Part shown: positions 54,229 to 63,841 of the stretch, piece by piece | Numbering within the stretch: position 1 is the stretch's first letter | Layout of the letters: every line of letters begins with the position of its first letter | Source: Endobacterium cereale | GTDB taxonomy: Bacteria > Pseudomonadota > Alphaproteobacteria > Rhizobiales > Rhizobiaceae | Length of the DNA stretch: 64,000 nt | Reading direction: 5' to 3' | NCBI RefSeq assembly: GCF_009617585.1 | Contig: NZ_WIXI01000039.1 | Span: 62,001-126,000, forward strand | Position numbers and translations under genes: made by a program | The notes under the pieces: model-generated | What the model saw: only the letters and a program-made list of their open reading frames with translations | Told to the model about the DNA's origin: nothing | The model's database searches: none

Positions 54229-55083
54229 TTAGGGAGCATTCTGGTATCCGGGACTGCGGTATCCCAGACCAACTGAGGCAGCAGGCGCGAAATCGCCATG
54301 CGGCGGCTTGCCGATACGTATCCGGGCGGGCTGTCCCTTGAGATCTCGCACTCTCTGGGTAAGGTTTGGCCACCAGACGTAAGTGCCTTGCGTATCCGCA
54401 GCAATTTCCATGCCTCGGCGAGGGGAGAAAAAGGTTCTTGGGTCAAGTCCCTGCGGGACGTCACAGTAAACCTCACTGAAATAAAGGAGATGGTTCGTGT
54501 TCGAAACCTCGGACATGTTCTTGAAAAGGTAGATGAGGCGTGCGCTTAGCCGCAATCCGTTCGCGGTATTGAGTGTGAAATTACAGCGGCGGATATCGAT
54601 TTCGCCACTGATCGCCACCGTCGGCCTGAGGTACAGGCCTTGGTAGTCGGTATCGGCGGTCAGGCAGTCGATCTTCAGATCGTGCAGCGAATAGTCCAGC
54701 TGGAAAACGTCGGCATGGATCTTGTCAAAACTTCCGCGGACATTCTCGACGCGGCAATTCTGGATGTAGACATCCGGAAAAAGACTGTAAGGGGCGGCAG
54801 CTTGACGATATGTGCCGCCGGCGGAAAAAGCATCCCCCGACCGAACCATGATGATGTGGCGTCCCTCGATGAAGATCGAATGCGAGACGTCTCTATAACG
54901 TTCGGCGGCTCCGCCATCCCAATCCCATATCTGTTTGCCTCCGACATGATGCACATGCCGGCCGCCGACGCATTGAAACGTTCCGCTGCGCACCTGTTCG
55001 CTGGGCAGGAATATGGCATCCGCGAGCGGATCGAGTTCCTGCCTGAAAAAACCGGTCGGCAGTTGGAAACGCGTTCTGGTCAT
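54229..55083 (-). CDS. Beta-helix-like protein in the polysaccharide island (284 aa)
   Basis: ATG 55083 overlaps the GT2 stop (ATGA), rejecting the longer frame from 55362. Repeated short strands with Asn and Cys spaced at about 22-25 residues (VYIQNCRVENV, LHDLKIDCLTA, IDIRRCNFTLN) suggest a right-handed parallel beta-helix of the pectate-lyase type. Such proteins in these islands can be polymer lyases or epimerases. No signal peptide is evident, so an internal or sugar-modifying role is uncertain. Confidence 0.55.
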   Translation of the reverse strand: MTRTRFQLPTGFFRQELDPLADAIFLPSEQVRSGTFQCVGGRHVHHVGGKQIWDWDGGAAERYRDVSHSIFIEGRHIIMVRSGDAFSAGGTYRQAAAPYSLFPDVYIQNCRVENVRGSFDKIHADVFQLDYSLHDLKIDCLTADTDYQGLYLRPTVAISGEIDIRRCNFTLNTANGLRLSARLIYLFKNMSEVSNTNHLLYFSEVYCDVPQGLDPRTFFSPRRGMEIAADTQGTYVWWPNLTQRVRDLKGQPARIRIGKPPHGDFAPAASVGLGYRSPGYQNAP

Positions 55084-56039
55084 TGCTTGAGACCGCCATT
55101 TTCCAGGGCAGAGGGGCGAAACCTTGCCTTGAGGCCCAGTAATCCGTTGACGAGCGCGCGATAACCGGGACCGGCAAGCAGGATTTGCCCGAGGATTCGC
55201 GGCGCGAGAGCGGGTCGATAGCAGCCGGCAACGACAGCGACACTGAAATAACCGAGGGCTTTCAGTTTCTCTCCGCGCAGAGCAAGCGCCCGTCCCACGT
55301 GCCAACCGCGATATCCGGTTCTTGCCCGTCTGGTGGCGAGTGGCTGGATGAATTCCAACCATTTCGTCAGATGTTCGGGACGCGGTATTGCGGATATCCT
55401 AGCTCCGGACGATGCATCATTCCATATCGCGCCTGGCTGCTCGAGCATGATCAGCGGCACACCACTTGCTGCCACGCGGACAGCGAAATCGGTATCCTGC
55501 GCGCATTGCAGCCAGTCGAGATACCGCACCGTTCGGGCGGTCTGCGTGGCGATGACCACCGTGCTAGTCTGAACGAACCCGGTATCAGTCATGACGTAAT
55601 CGCTGATATTTTCGCCCTTTCGTGGCGCACGCGGCGGCTTGAGAAAGGTTCTCCCGTTACCTCGATCGACGATAACCCGCGCATAAACCAAGGCGGCCGG
55701 TGTTTGAAGCAAGGCCTGGATGCTGCGCTCAAGATGGCCCGCAAGAAACACATCGTCGGAATCCAGCATCGCCACATAGGCACCGTTTGCGCTGTCGATA
55801 CCGCGATTGCGGGCGACATTGGCACCGGATTTCAGCTGTCGAATGCAGATTATGCGTGGATCGGACAAGGCTGCCAAAATCTCCGGTCCGTTGTCAGTCG
55901 ATCCGTCATCGACGACGATGATTTCAAAATCCTGCATCGATTGCATCAGGACGGAGTTGACCGCATCGGCAATCTTGTCCGCTCGATTGTGAAGCGGAAT
56001 TATCACCGAAACCATGGGCGTATTGCGGGGATCACTCAT
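55080..56039 (-). CDS. Family 2 glycosyltransferase (319 aa)
   Basis: Standard GT2 opening MVSVIIPLHNRADKIADAVN, then DFEIIVVDDGSTDNG, GANVARNRGI and the metal-binding LDSDD at about 92-96. A later Q-x-D-T-D-F-A-V-R motif matches the catalytic region. It adds one sugar of the repeat unit at the cytoplasmic face. Overlaps the flippase stop and the beta-helix start by four bases each. Confidence 0.92.
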   Translation of the reverse strand: MSDPRNTPMVSVIIPLHNRADKIADAVNSVLMQSMQDFEIIVVDDGSTDNGPEILAALSDPRIICIRQLKSGANVARNRGIDSANGAYVAMLDSDDVFLAGHLERSIQALLQTPAALVYARVIVDRGNGRTFLKPPRAPRKGENISDYVMTDTGFVQTSTVVIATQTARTVRYLDWLQCAQDTDFAVRVAASGVPLIMLEQPGAIWNDASSGARISAIPRPEHLTKWLEFIQPLATRRARTGYRGWHVGRALALRGEKLKALGYFSVAVVAGCYRPALAPRILGQILLAGPGYRALVNGLLGLKARFRPSALENGGLKQ

Positions 56040-57526
56040 GCGGCAGGGCCTCCCGTTGGGATTAAATGTCGAAAAAATTCATTTAGGTGCGCCTGCAATC
56101 CCGCCGACGTGCATCGTCGATATGTGATCCACGCCACGGAAGAGGAACTGACCGTCAGCGCAAGCCATATCGATATCATCGCGTATTCCGACGTCGGCGC
56201 CTTACCCATCGCTTCAATGCCAGCAATCATCCCGAGCGCCAGTGCGCCGCAAACGGCGCCGGGGAGAATGCGTTCGAGTATTCGTCGCAAGGGAATGACG
56301 GAATTTCTGCTGAACAGGACAAGCATTGCAGCCAATCCGCACGACTGAGAAACGACATAGGCGCCAGCGATCACCGGCAGCCCGTGGGGCGCCGCCCAAT
56401 AGACCGCGCCAATCACAACGACCATCTGGACAACCTGGACGATTGCGCGTGAACGAACATGTCCCGCCGCTCTGGCGGCGCTGAGAAGGATACGGTCGAC
56501 ACCGCGGATAAAAAGAGTGATCGAGGCGATCTGCAGAGGAAGCACGAGAGCAGCCCAAGCAGGCCCGAAAGCCAGCTCGATTGCAAAGGGTGCGATGCCC
56601 GCGGTGATTGCCGAGACGGGTATCGTCACCAGACTGACGATCTCTATGGTCAGCAGCGTGGTTTGCGTTGCCCGATCCACAGACGCCCGGTGACGGGACA
56701 ACGTCGGCATCACAAGCTTGTCGATCGGCTGGACGAGGCATGTCAGTTGAAGCAGGATTATCTGATAAAAACGCGTCCACAAACCGGCCGCGACGGCCCC
56801 AAGCACAGCGCCCACCAGAGGTCTCTGGGCGTATACGGTGATGATATTCGCCGCTTCAGCAACCGTCAGAGAAAAGCTTGACGAGACGATCCGACGCAAT
56901 TCGGCAATGTTCGTTCTCCACCCCAGGAAATCACGGCAAGCGAACAATAATCCCACGACCTGAACCAATGCGCCGAACGTCTGACCGGCAACAAGGGCCC
57001 ACACGCCAAACCCATGATAGGCCAGCGTAACCGCGAGGAGCAGATTGCCCGATGTGGCGGCTGCGAGGTCACAGATGGCGATTGCCTTGAAAGCGAAAAG
57101 CCGCCTTCCGAAGGCTTCAAGCGTATTCAGCAGCACCTGCACGGGAATATAAAAGGCAAGTGCCACCAGCACATCCGACAGTTCGCCGCCGATCCGGTCA
57201 TGCATGGCAAAGATCAAGAACAGATAAGCTGACGTTACCGTGACGCTGGCAACAAAACCGGCCAGCAGCGCCGCAACCAGTGATTTCGGCCCAACGTCCT
57301 CAAGGCAGATAAGGTTCGTGGGGATTCCCATCTGGGCTAATGTCGACAGGACTATCACCGCCGACATGGCAACACCATAATGGCCGAACACCACCGGAGG
57401 CAGCAGCCACGAAAGAACGACCAAGGCCATTAGCCGCGACGTTATCTGCGAAAAGGCCTGAAACAGTGTCCACGAAAGAGATTGATGCGAGGAGCGTGGG
57501 GGCGACGTGGCGTGATGACCTGTCAT
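56036..57526 (-). CDS. Wzx-type polysaccharide flippase (496 aa)
   Basis: Polytopic membrane protein with 12-14 hydrophobic segments of the PST/MATE-like oligosaccharide transporter superfamily (FQAFSQITSRLMALVVLSWL at the start, then MGIPTNLICLEDVG). It would flip the completed lipid-linked repeat unit. ATG 57526 with TGAGGCG is used; the pyruvyl transferase stop is five bases upstream. Length is usual for the family. Confidence 0.88.
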   Translation of the reverse strand: MTGHHATSPPRSSHQSLSWTLFQAFSQITSRLMALVVLSWLLPPVVFGHYGVAMSAVIVLSTLAQMGIPTNLICLEDVGPKSLVAALLAGFVASVTVTSAYLFLIFAMHDRIGGELSDVLVALAFYIPVQVLLNTLEAFGRRLFAFKAIAICDLAAATSGNLLLAVTLAYHGFGVWALVAGQTFGALVQVVGLLFACRDFLGWRTNIAELRRIVSSSFSLTVAEAANIITVYAQRPLVGAVLGAVAAGLWTRFYQIILLQLTCLVQPIDKLVMPTLSRHRASVDRATQTTLLTIEIVSLVTIPVSAITAGIAPFAIELAFGPAWAALVLPLQIASITLFIRGVDRILLSAARAAGHVRSRAIVQVVQMVVVIGAVYWAAPHGLPVIAGAYVVSQSCGLAAMLVLFSRNSVIPLRRILERILPGAVCGALALGMIAGIEAMGKAPTSEYAMISIWLALTVSSSSVAWITYRRCTSAGLQAHLNEFFRHLIPTGGPAA

Positions 57527-57530
57527 CGCC

Positions 57531-58700
57531 TCAAGACCCGAACAGGGCTTCGGCCCTGTCCCCAATCATCTGGCCGGCGTTGGAGAATGCGGCCTGCACG
57601 ACCTTCTGCCGCAACATAAGACCCGGGACATCCGGCAGCGCCTCATCGTTGGGATTGCGCCAATGATCGCCCAGACCAAGATCACCGAGCAGACCAACAA
57701 TCTTGACGTTGCTCTCGGGAAACAGAAGTCCAAGCGGAACGGCACCGCATGCACTGGCCAGCAGCAGGGCATGCAGCCTGTTGCTAACGATCAGGTCGGC
57801 GCGGCAGTAGATGTTCGCCAGCCTGTCGATATTCTGCTCTTCGCTCATCACAGAACTGATCCTGCCGGCATAACGGTCCTTGAGATAGCGGGCGAACGCG
57901 CCGTCGATGCCGACCTGCGCCACGAAATGAAGCGACACCGCCTGGCTGGCCGACACGGCGCCGATTACCTGATCTAGTTTCCTGACCAGCGTCGCCCTGT
58001 CCGCCCAACCGAGATTGTCATCACGCAAAGACACCACGACGTTGAAATGATCATCAGTCTTCGGGGAGCGCTCGGTCGGATCAAGGGCAAGCGCGAAGTC
58101 TGGAAAATAACCGCAATTCAGAAAGCCGTGCGCTCTTGCCAAGTCCAGTGATTGTGAATCGCGGATTCCGATATGGACGTAGAAGCGGGACATAAATGCT
58201 TCAAAGCGAAGTCGCCCCCTCGACATCCGCCCAAGCGATACCCCCAGGCGGACAATCCTGACACCGGCAAGGGTCAGCATCAGCGTCAAAGCTCCGCGCA
58301 ACATCACATCACGGTCGAAGATGCCGCCTGGATCACCCGGAGTGAGTGCAAGGTATGGCCTCTCGGTTCGGCTGAAGCGGGCCTGTGTGCCGGCCAGAAA
58401 GGCGCCCATCCAAAGAGCAGGACGGCTTTCGTAATGCAATTCCTCAGGCTCAAGGCAGAGTTGCCTCATGAAGGCCTCCGGCGCACCAGATTGGGCAACG
58501 CGAACGCTGCCCCACCGCCGCAGAACCTTCAGCAATTCACGATTGATGAGGGCATCGCCGGCATTTTCGTATTGGGTATTGGCAGAGAAAAAGAAAATGG
58601 CGCGAGGCAACGCCTTGTTCGCGATCAACCCCGCCTCCTCCAACAAAACGGGGGAGACGAGGCTGGCACATTCAAACGGGGATGACCGATAGATCTTCAT
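57531..58700 (-). CDS. Polysaccharide pyruvyl transferase family protein (389 aa)
   Basis: Transfers pyruvate from phosphoenolpyruvate to form a ketal on a sugar. Family features: FFSANTQYENAGDALINREL at the N-terminus, GDPGGIFDRDV, a glycine-rich segment and RADLIVSNRLHALLLASACG near the C-terminus with the conserved S-x-R-x-H. The start at ATG 58700 is the best in-frame choice, though its ribosome binding site (AGAGGA, 12 bases away) is distant. Pyruvylation gives acidic exopolysaccharide. Confidence 0.85.
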   Translation of the reverse strand: MKIYRSSPFECASLVSPVLLEEAGLIANKALPRAIFFFSANTQYENAGDALINRELLKVLRRWGSVRVAQSGAPEAFMRQLCLEPEELHYESRPALWMGAFLAGTQARFSRTERPYLALTPGDPGGIFDRDVMLRGALTLMLTLAGVRIVRLGVSLGRMSRGRLRFEAFMSRFYVHIGIRDSQSLDLARAHGFLNCGYFPDFALALDPTERSPKTDDHFNVVVSLRDDNLGWADRATLVRKLDQVIGAVSASQAVSLHFVAQVGIDGAFARYLKDRYAGRISSVMSEEQNIDRLANIYCRADLIVSNRLHALLLASACGAVPLGLLFPESNVKIVGLLGDLGLGDHWRNPNDEALPDVPGLMLRQKVVQAAFSNAGQMIGDRAEALFGS

Positions 58701-58746
58701 TTCAACACGATGTCCTCTGCAGCGGTGCGTGATCATGCAAAATGGC

Positions 58747-59712
58747 TTAGGCCGCCTGAACATTTTCCGGTTGCTTGAGGATGTTGTCGAAGTAGAGGAC
58801 CGTCTTTTCGATGCCTTCGCGCAGAGCAGTCTTTGGCTCCCAGCCAAGGGTCTGTCTGGCGAAGGAAATGTCCGGGCAGCGTTGGCGGGGATCGTCCTCC
58901 GGCAACGGCAGATTGATGACGGTCGATTTGCTTCCCGTCACGTCTATGACCAGTTCGGCAAGCTCGCGTATGGTGAATTCGACCGGATTGCCGATATTCA
59001 TCGGTCCCGTGACGGAAGCACCGCTTTCGAACAGACGGAAAATTCCCTCGATCAGATCGTCGACATAGCAGAAGGACCGCGTCTGTCTTCCAGTGCCGTA
59101 AATCGTGATGTTTTCGCCGCGCAGAGCCTGCGTGATGAAATTCGAAACGACACGACCGTCATCCGGTCGCATATGCGGGCCGTAGGTATTGAATATGCGC
59201 ACGACCTTGACCGCAAGTCCGTGCTGACGCTGATACTCGAAGGTCAACGCCTCAGCGACACGTTTGCCCTCGTCGTAGCACGCCCGCGGCCCGATCGGAT
59301 TGACCATGCCACGATACGTTTCCACCTGGGGATGGACCTCAGGATCGCCATATATTTCCGATGTGGATGCCTGAAAGAAGCTGGCCTGACTGGACTTTGC
59401 AAGCCCCAGCAGATTAAGCGTGCCTTGGAAATTGACCTTCAGGGTGCCGATACCGTTTGCCTGGTAATCGGGCGGTGAAGCCGGGCAGGCAAAATTCATC
59501 ACGGCATCGCACTTGCCGATATAGGCCTCCCGGATGTCGTGAACGATGAAATGAAACGCTTCATGATCCATCGAATGGCTCAGATTGCGCACACGCCCGG
59601 TGTGAAAATTGTCGAGACCTGTCACTTGATAACCGCCAAGCAGCAGACGATGCGCGAGGTGTGACCCGAGAAAACCGGCCGCGCCGGCCAGAACAACGTG
59701 CTTCGCCATCAT
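58747..59712 (-). CDS. UDP-glucuronate decarboxylase / UDP-xylose synthase-like (321 aa)
   Basis: Extended SDR that converts UDP-glucuronate to UDP-xylose. NAD motif GAAGFLGSHLAHRL, ASTSEIYGDPEVHPQ, and the active-site Tyr-Lys in GPRACYDEGKR are diagnostic of the UXS group (other epimerases lack ACYDEGKR). Rossmann fold and length are typical. Its start overlaps the dehydrogenase stop by four bases, so product and substrate enzymes are made together. Confidence 0.9.
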   Translation of the reverse strand: MMAKHVVLAGAAGFLGSHLAHRLLLGGYQVTGLDNFHTGRVRNLSHSMDHEAFHFIVHDIREAYIGKCDAVMNFACPASPPDYQANGIGTLKVNFQGTLNLLGLAKSSQASFFQASTSEIYGDPEVHPQVETYRGMVNPIGPRACYDEGKRVAEALTFEYQRQHGLAVKVVRIFNTYGPHMRPDDGRVVSNFITQALRGENITIYGTGRQTRSFCYVDDLIEGIFRLFESGASVTGPMNIGNPVEFTIRELAELVIDVTGSKSTVINLPLPEDDPRQRCPDISFARQTLGWEPKTALREGIEKTVLYFDNILKQPENVQAA

Positions 59713-61088
59713 GCAACCTCCATCTCAACCGGAACATGGATGATGTGCTGCCCATGCGTCTTGCCTAGTCCGAAATAGGCACCCGTGAAACTTTCTACGC
59801 TCTGCTTCGACACCACGTTTCGTAAATCGATTACGGTTCTCCCGCGGCTGTTTTCCATCAATCTGTTGAGATCGAGACCGTGAAATTCTGGCCACTCCGT
59901 CAGAATGACCACCGCATCGGCATCTTTCGCCGCTTCGAAAACATTGGCTTCAAGCCGAATATCCGGCATCAGCAACTGGGCGTTCTCGCCAGCTATCGGA
60001 TCATAGCCCACCACCTGCGCCCCAAGCCGAACGAGGCCAGGAACGATGACCAGCGCAGGAGAGTCCCGCATGTCGTCGGTATTGGCCTTGAATGCCAAGC
60101 CAAGCACCGCGATACGTTTACCCTCCAGCCGCCCCCCGATAGCCTTGCGGATCTTGCTGACCATCATCAGCTTGTGCCGATGGTTGGCCGCAATTACGGC
60201 CTCGACGATTGTGAGCGGGGAGTTGTATTCGATCGCCGTTTTGACAAGCGCCTGCGTATCCTTGGGAAAGCACGAGCCACCATAGCCGGGTCCGGGCGTC
60301 AGAAAATCCCGCCCGATCCGGGCATCGGCGCCGACACCGGCAACGACTTCGTCGATATCAGCTCCCGCCTCTTCGGCAAGCCTTGCGACCTCATTGATGA
60401 ACGAGATTTTGGTGGCGAGAAAAGCATTGGCAACGTATTTCACCAGTTCCGCCGTCTGCACCGAAGAGACCAGGTGTACGGCGGCGCCCGCCTCCGCGAT
60501 GGGCCGGTAAATGTCTTCAAGTGTCCGACGAGCCTGTGGGCTGGAGGAACCGATGACGATCCGGTCAGGGTTCATGAAGTCTTTGATGGCGGCGCCTTCA
60601 CGCAAAAATTCCGGGTTAGAGGAAATCGCAAATCCGGAACTGGGGATATATCGGCCGACGATCTGCTCGATCTCACTATTCGTGCCGACAGGAACCGTAG
60701 ATTTTGTCACGAACAGGATTTGCTCAGGCCGGGATTGCCGCTGTATCGCCGCATGCCGGGCAATATCACCCACCGCCGCAAACACGTAATCGAGGTTGGC
60801 GCCGCCATCGAGGGCGGATGCCGGCGTTCCGACGCAGATGAAAAATATGCTGACATCGGCGTCGATTGCATCCTGTATCTGCGTTGTGAAGATCAAGCGG
60901 CCAGCATCCTGATTGCGAGCAACCAAAGCCTCGAGGCCCGGCTCGTAGATCGGCATCTGCCCGGCCCGGAGTTTGGCTATTTTATCCTCATGAATATCCA
61001 TGCATGTGACGTGGTGCCCTATTTCCGCGAAGCACGCCCCCGATACGAGGCCGACGTAGCCAGTGCCAATGACACAGATTTTCATGCC
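59709..61088 (-). CDS. UDP-glucose 6-dehydrogenase (459 aa)
   Basis: Oxidises UDP-glucose to UDP-glucuronate with two NAD. The N-terminal Rossmann start MKICVIGTGYVGLVSGACF, the NPEFLREGAAI segment and the catalytic Cys in GYGGSCFPKDTQAL are all present, and the C-terminal UDP-binding domain has the ILTEWPEF motif. ATG 61088 follows GGAGAG and is preferred to the longer frame from 61118. Substrate provider for the decarboxylase gene next to it. Confidence 0.93.
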   Translation of the reverse strand, partial: GMKICVIGTGYVGLVSGACFAEIGHHVTCMDIHEDKIAKLRAGQMPIYEPGLEALVARNQDAGRLIFTTQIQDAIDADVSIFFICVGTPASALDGGANLDYVFAAVGDIARHAAIQRQSRPEQILFVTKSTVPVGTNSEIEQIVGRYIPSSGFAISSNPEFLREGAAIKDFMNPDRIVIGSSSPQARRTLEDIYRPIAEAGAAVHLVSSVQTAELVKYVANAFLATKISFINEVARLAEEAGADIDEVVAGVGADARIGRDFLTPGPGYGGSCFPKDTQALVKTAIEYNSPLTIVEAVIAANHRHKLMMVSKIRKAIGGRLEGKRIAVLGLAFKANTDDMRDSPALVIVPGLVRLGAQVVGYDPIAGENAQLLMPDIRLEANVFEAAKDADAVVILTEWPEFHGLDLNRLMENSRGRTVIDLRNVVSKQSVESFTGAYFGLGKTHGQHIIHVPVEMEVA

Positions 61089-61118
61089 AGCTCTCCAGTT
61101 TGTTGGTTCAGATCGCAT

Positions 61119-61745
61119 TTAAAAGGCGTTGGTACCCTTGATGACGCAGGGGATGGTTGCGCAGAGAATGCCGAGATCGAGCGCGAGAGACTGGTTCTTC
61201 ACGTAGGACCGGTCGGCCTCGATCCGTCGCTCCATGTCCCCCAGACTGGAAGTTTCACCTCTGTTTCCCATGATCTGTGCAAGCCCCGTTATGCCGGGCT
61301 TGACCCGGAAACGGTCGCGGTAGTCGTGAATCTGTGCTGCAAAATCATCGTCCAGCTTGAGCGGATGAGGGCGTGGTCCGACCAGCGACATGGAGCCCAG
61401 AAGAACGTTGAAAAGCTGCGGTAATTCATCGAGACTGGTGGCTCGCAATATCTTACCAAGAGGCGTTACCCGTGGATCATCGCGGGCGCATTGAGTAAAT
61501 ATGCTCGGTTCTCGTGCGACGTACATTGTACGGTATTTGAAGCAGTTGAACGGGACGCCGCCCAAACCATAGCGAGCCTGAACAAACAGCGCCGGACCGG
61601 GTGTCGTTTGCTTGACGGCGATATAAAGCAGAATCAGCAGTGGCAGTAACGCCGCGACTGCAATCGCCGAAATAGTCAGATCTATCACACGCTTTACAGA
61701 AAATTCCGTGCGCTCGAATGGAGGATCGATCGTAGCAGAAGACAT
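61119..61745 (-). CDS. ExoY/WcaJ-type undecaprenyl-phosphate sugar phosphotransferase (208 aa)
   Basis: Starts each repeat unit by moving a sugar-1-phosphate to undecaprenyl phosphate. The short ExoY-type form has one N-terminal membrane helix (about 25-48), [30 protein letters not shown] and [10 protein letters not shown], the family's diagnostic motifs. ATG 61745 after GAGG is used. It is the first gene of the leftward operon, and the upstream 600 bases should hold the main promoter. Confidence 0.93.
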   Translation of the reverse strand: MSSATIDPPFERTEFSVKRVIDLTISAIAVAALLPLLILLYIAVKQTTPGPALFVQARYGLGGVPFNCFKYRTMYVAREPSIFTQCARDDPRVTPLGKILRATSLDELPQLFNVLLGSMSLVGPRPHPLKLDDDFAAQIHDYRDRFRVKPGITGLAQIMGNRGETSSLGDMERRIEADRSYVKNQSLALDLGILCATIPCVIKGTNAF

Positions 61746-62361
61746 GTTAGCCTCGATTGCCAATTCGAATTTCAGTGGGCGCTGAATTTTCGAAAAATTA
61801 ACCTTTCGTCAATTTTTCAGTTTCGAATGCATCGGTCAACGGACTAGATGTCATCAATTCTATCTATCGATTCTTTATCGCGACAGAATATAATATATTA
61901 CTATAAGTATATATATTTAATACACGCAAAGACCAATTGAACGAATTTCACACGTATTAATTGTTAGGTATTTAAAATTATAATACACCACAGTCAGACT
62001 TGCTCGACGGGCCAGCACCATATGCGGGGTAACGCCAGGATATGACTGCCATCGGCACCGCCGAATATCCCGAATTCATGTGAAGGTAGTGATGTTCAAC
62101 TACCACGCTGTCCTTGCCGCGCTGATCTGTGATCGCCCTTTCATGAATGAGCAACTGGAGTTTCTGTGACCTTGCCCCCAAGTTTTATCCTGTTTCTTGT
62201 TCGCTCCAGCGGTTTTTTAGGTGCTCCCCGAATTTCGGCCAGCGGGAGCTGGAATTTTCGGGAGTTAAAGCTCATGTCGGCGGGGATGCCGATGAGCTGT
62301 TCATAAGCGAAATCAGTAACTTGTTGCCGATCGAGCTGTGTGGCCGGAACTCATATAGTCT
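61746..62361. promoter_or_regulatory. Upstream region of the polysaccharide operon
   Basis: About 615 bases, extremely AT-rich between 61840 and 61990, falling to mixed composition beyond 62000. No supported gene. The main promoter for the leftward operon should lie near 61760-61950; several TATAAT-like strings occur, none compelling. Confidence 0.45.
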
Positions 62362-62492
62362 CTATGACGATCCCTCCAACATAAACAGAAACTCTTCGCC
62401 ATCGTGCTGATAGCTTTCTGCACTCGATGATGAACAGCACCGATTCCAGCACAGTGTCCACTCGGAACAACTGCTGTATCTCAACACCCTAG
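62362..62492 (-). pseudogene. Cupin-domain regulator remnant
   Basis: In one frame GVEIQQLFRVDTVLESVLFI and in another YQHDGEEFLFMLEG occur in succession. Together they match the cupin of XRE-cupin regulators, which have a G-x-E-I-x-x-L-F strand and an HxGEEFxxxLEG motif. A frameshift separates them and a stop follows directly. The helix-turn-helix is not seen. Confidence 0.5.
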
Positions 62493-62539
62493 ATCTTTTC
62501 GTCGAGGGGGCGACGCTCTTCCGGCCTGACACCAATTTA

Positions 62540-62775
62540 TGGACTCGATCTAGCCGCCTCACGGTCGCAGAATATCCGTCGTCAAGCCTGCCGCATGAAA
62601 GGGCGGCTTCAAGCGGAAAGCTCATCATGATGTCGGCAGCAGTAAACTCATCTCCGGCAAACCAGTTTCTCGACAAAAGCTCTGTCTCGATAAAATTCAG
62701 GTGCACATCCAGCATCGGACGCACCTACTTTGCGACGAACTTCCCGAGCATCTGGACGCTCTGTCAATATTCCAT
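62540..62775 (-). pseudogene. Glutathione S-transferase C-terminal remnant
   Basis: LDVHLNFIETELLSRNWFAG, then DEFTAADIMMSFPLEAAL, is a textbook GST C-terminal domain. Upstream KFVAK then a stop then VRPMLD suggests a nonsense change. The thioredoxin-like half and the last helices are absent. Confidence 0.65.
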
Positions 62776-62973
62776 GCCGAAACGCAACTTTCGACGCCCC
62801 GAGCACCGGCAAACAAGACGGGCATCACCGATGCCTCGCCGTAATGCAGGAATGGCCGATACCAGCGTTATACCTCACCGGATCCATTTTGTCCCAGTCG
62901 CGTACAGCCTCCCATGAGCCGTCCTGGCAACATGGTGGGCTATGGCCGCGACTGTATCATAAGGGCCATCTAG
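62776..62973. other. Short gene-free stretch between remnants
   Basis: About 200 bases with no supported feature between the GST and permease fragments. Confidence 0.4.
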
Positions 62974-63072
62974 ATTTTGCTTGCCCCCTGCATCGTCATA
63001 GTCGTAACGACGCTATCGGTCAGCTTGCTGGGCGACTGGCTTTGCGATCGGCTGGATCCGACCCTTTCATAG
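62974..63072 (+). pseudogene. DppC-type ABC permease C-terminal remnant
   Basis: The plus-strand text ILLAPCIVIVVTTLSVSLLG, then DWLCDRLDPTLS and TAG, matches the last helix and the LLGDxLRDxLDP tail of dipeptide/oligopeptide permeases. Nothing upstream can be joined to it in the same frame (TAG at 62971). Confidence 0.5.
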
Positions 63073-63180
63073 AACAGGTGCCATCAGCGATTGGAACCAA
63101 TCCTTCGATCAAAGCTGGTCTGGCGAGACGCAAACACATCCCGCCAGATCTTAACCAAGCCATCGGCAAGGTCGGGATCG

Positions 63181-63627
63181 TCAGGCGTAGAAGTCCGGGG
63201 CTTTCTTGAAGGTCGCCCAGGCATCAGGATCGTGACCGGTCACGACCGTCGCATCGTTCTTTTCGGCATAGGTGCGGAGTTTCTGCACCGATCGGACGGT
63301 ATCCACCGTCGAGGCGAGGAATCCGGGCAATGCCTTTTCTTCCCAATGATCGACCGTATAGGCGGCATCGATGGTTAGGAGCAGCGGCTTGCTGTTTGGA
63401 AGACGCACAAGGAAAGACTGGTGGCCGGGGGCATGTCCGGGCGTGAAGATCGTTGTCAGCGTACCGTCGCCATAAACGTCGTAATAGTCGTCCTGGGTGC
63501 CATTCAGGAACTGCCATTTGAGACCGGGCTTGTCGAAATCCTTGCGGATATAACCGCCGCCGGCAAACCAGTCGGGCGTGAAGGCATATTCATATTCTGA
63601 ACGCTGCACGATGTGGGTCGCATTCGG
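63181..63627 (-). pseudogene. attM: Truncated AttM/BlcC-type N-acyl-homoserine lactonase
   Basis: The peptide NATHIVQRSEYEYAFTPDWF, then FAGGGYIRKDFDKPGLKWQF and IFTPGHAPGHQSFLV to the end FKKAPDFYA is almost what I remember of Agrobacterium AttM (BlcC). The metal-binding HxHxDH segment lies in the missing N-terminal 115 residues. The frame upstream of 63627 is unrelated and basic. Later ligands in TPGHAPGH and DAAY are intact, but without the first site the enzyme cannot be active. In live plasmids this lactonase degrades quorum signals and gamma-butyrolactone. Confidence 0.75.
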
Positions 63628-63806
63628 ACGGCATCTCGCGCCGAGCCGCTGTTCGCCCAACCTACTTTCGCCTTGAAGGGAGCTGAACTTCCGGCCCGCT
63701 ATTTGTTCGCGTCGATGCCAGAATCCTTTCCCCTTTTTTGGTTTTTCGAGCTTAGTTCTCAACGGTCCTTATTTATGGCTCCGGACGTCTTTGCCCGACC
63801 TCCCCC
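63628..63806. other. Short stretch between lactonase remnant and promoter
   Basis: The frame fused to the lactonase remnant continues here on the minus strand but matches nothing I recognise. No other feature. Confidence 0.4.
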
Positions 63807-63836
63807 TTGTAATCCAGTATTTCAGCACGACTTAGA
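63807..63836 (+). promoter_or_regulatory. Promoter, copy 2
   Basis: TTGTAA (63807-63812) and CTTAGA (63831-63836), spaced 18 bases like the copy at 24019, with the shared string CACGACTTA. Confidence 0.5.
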
Positions 63837-63841
63837 TGGCA

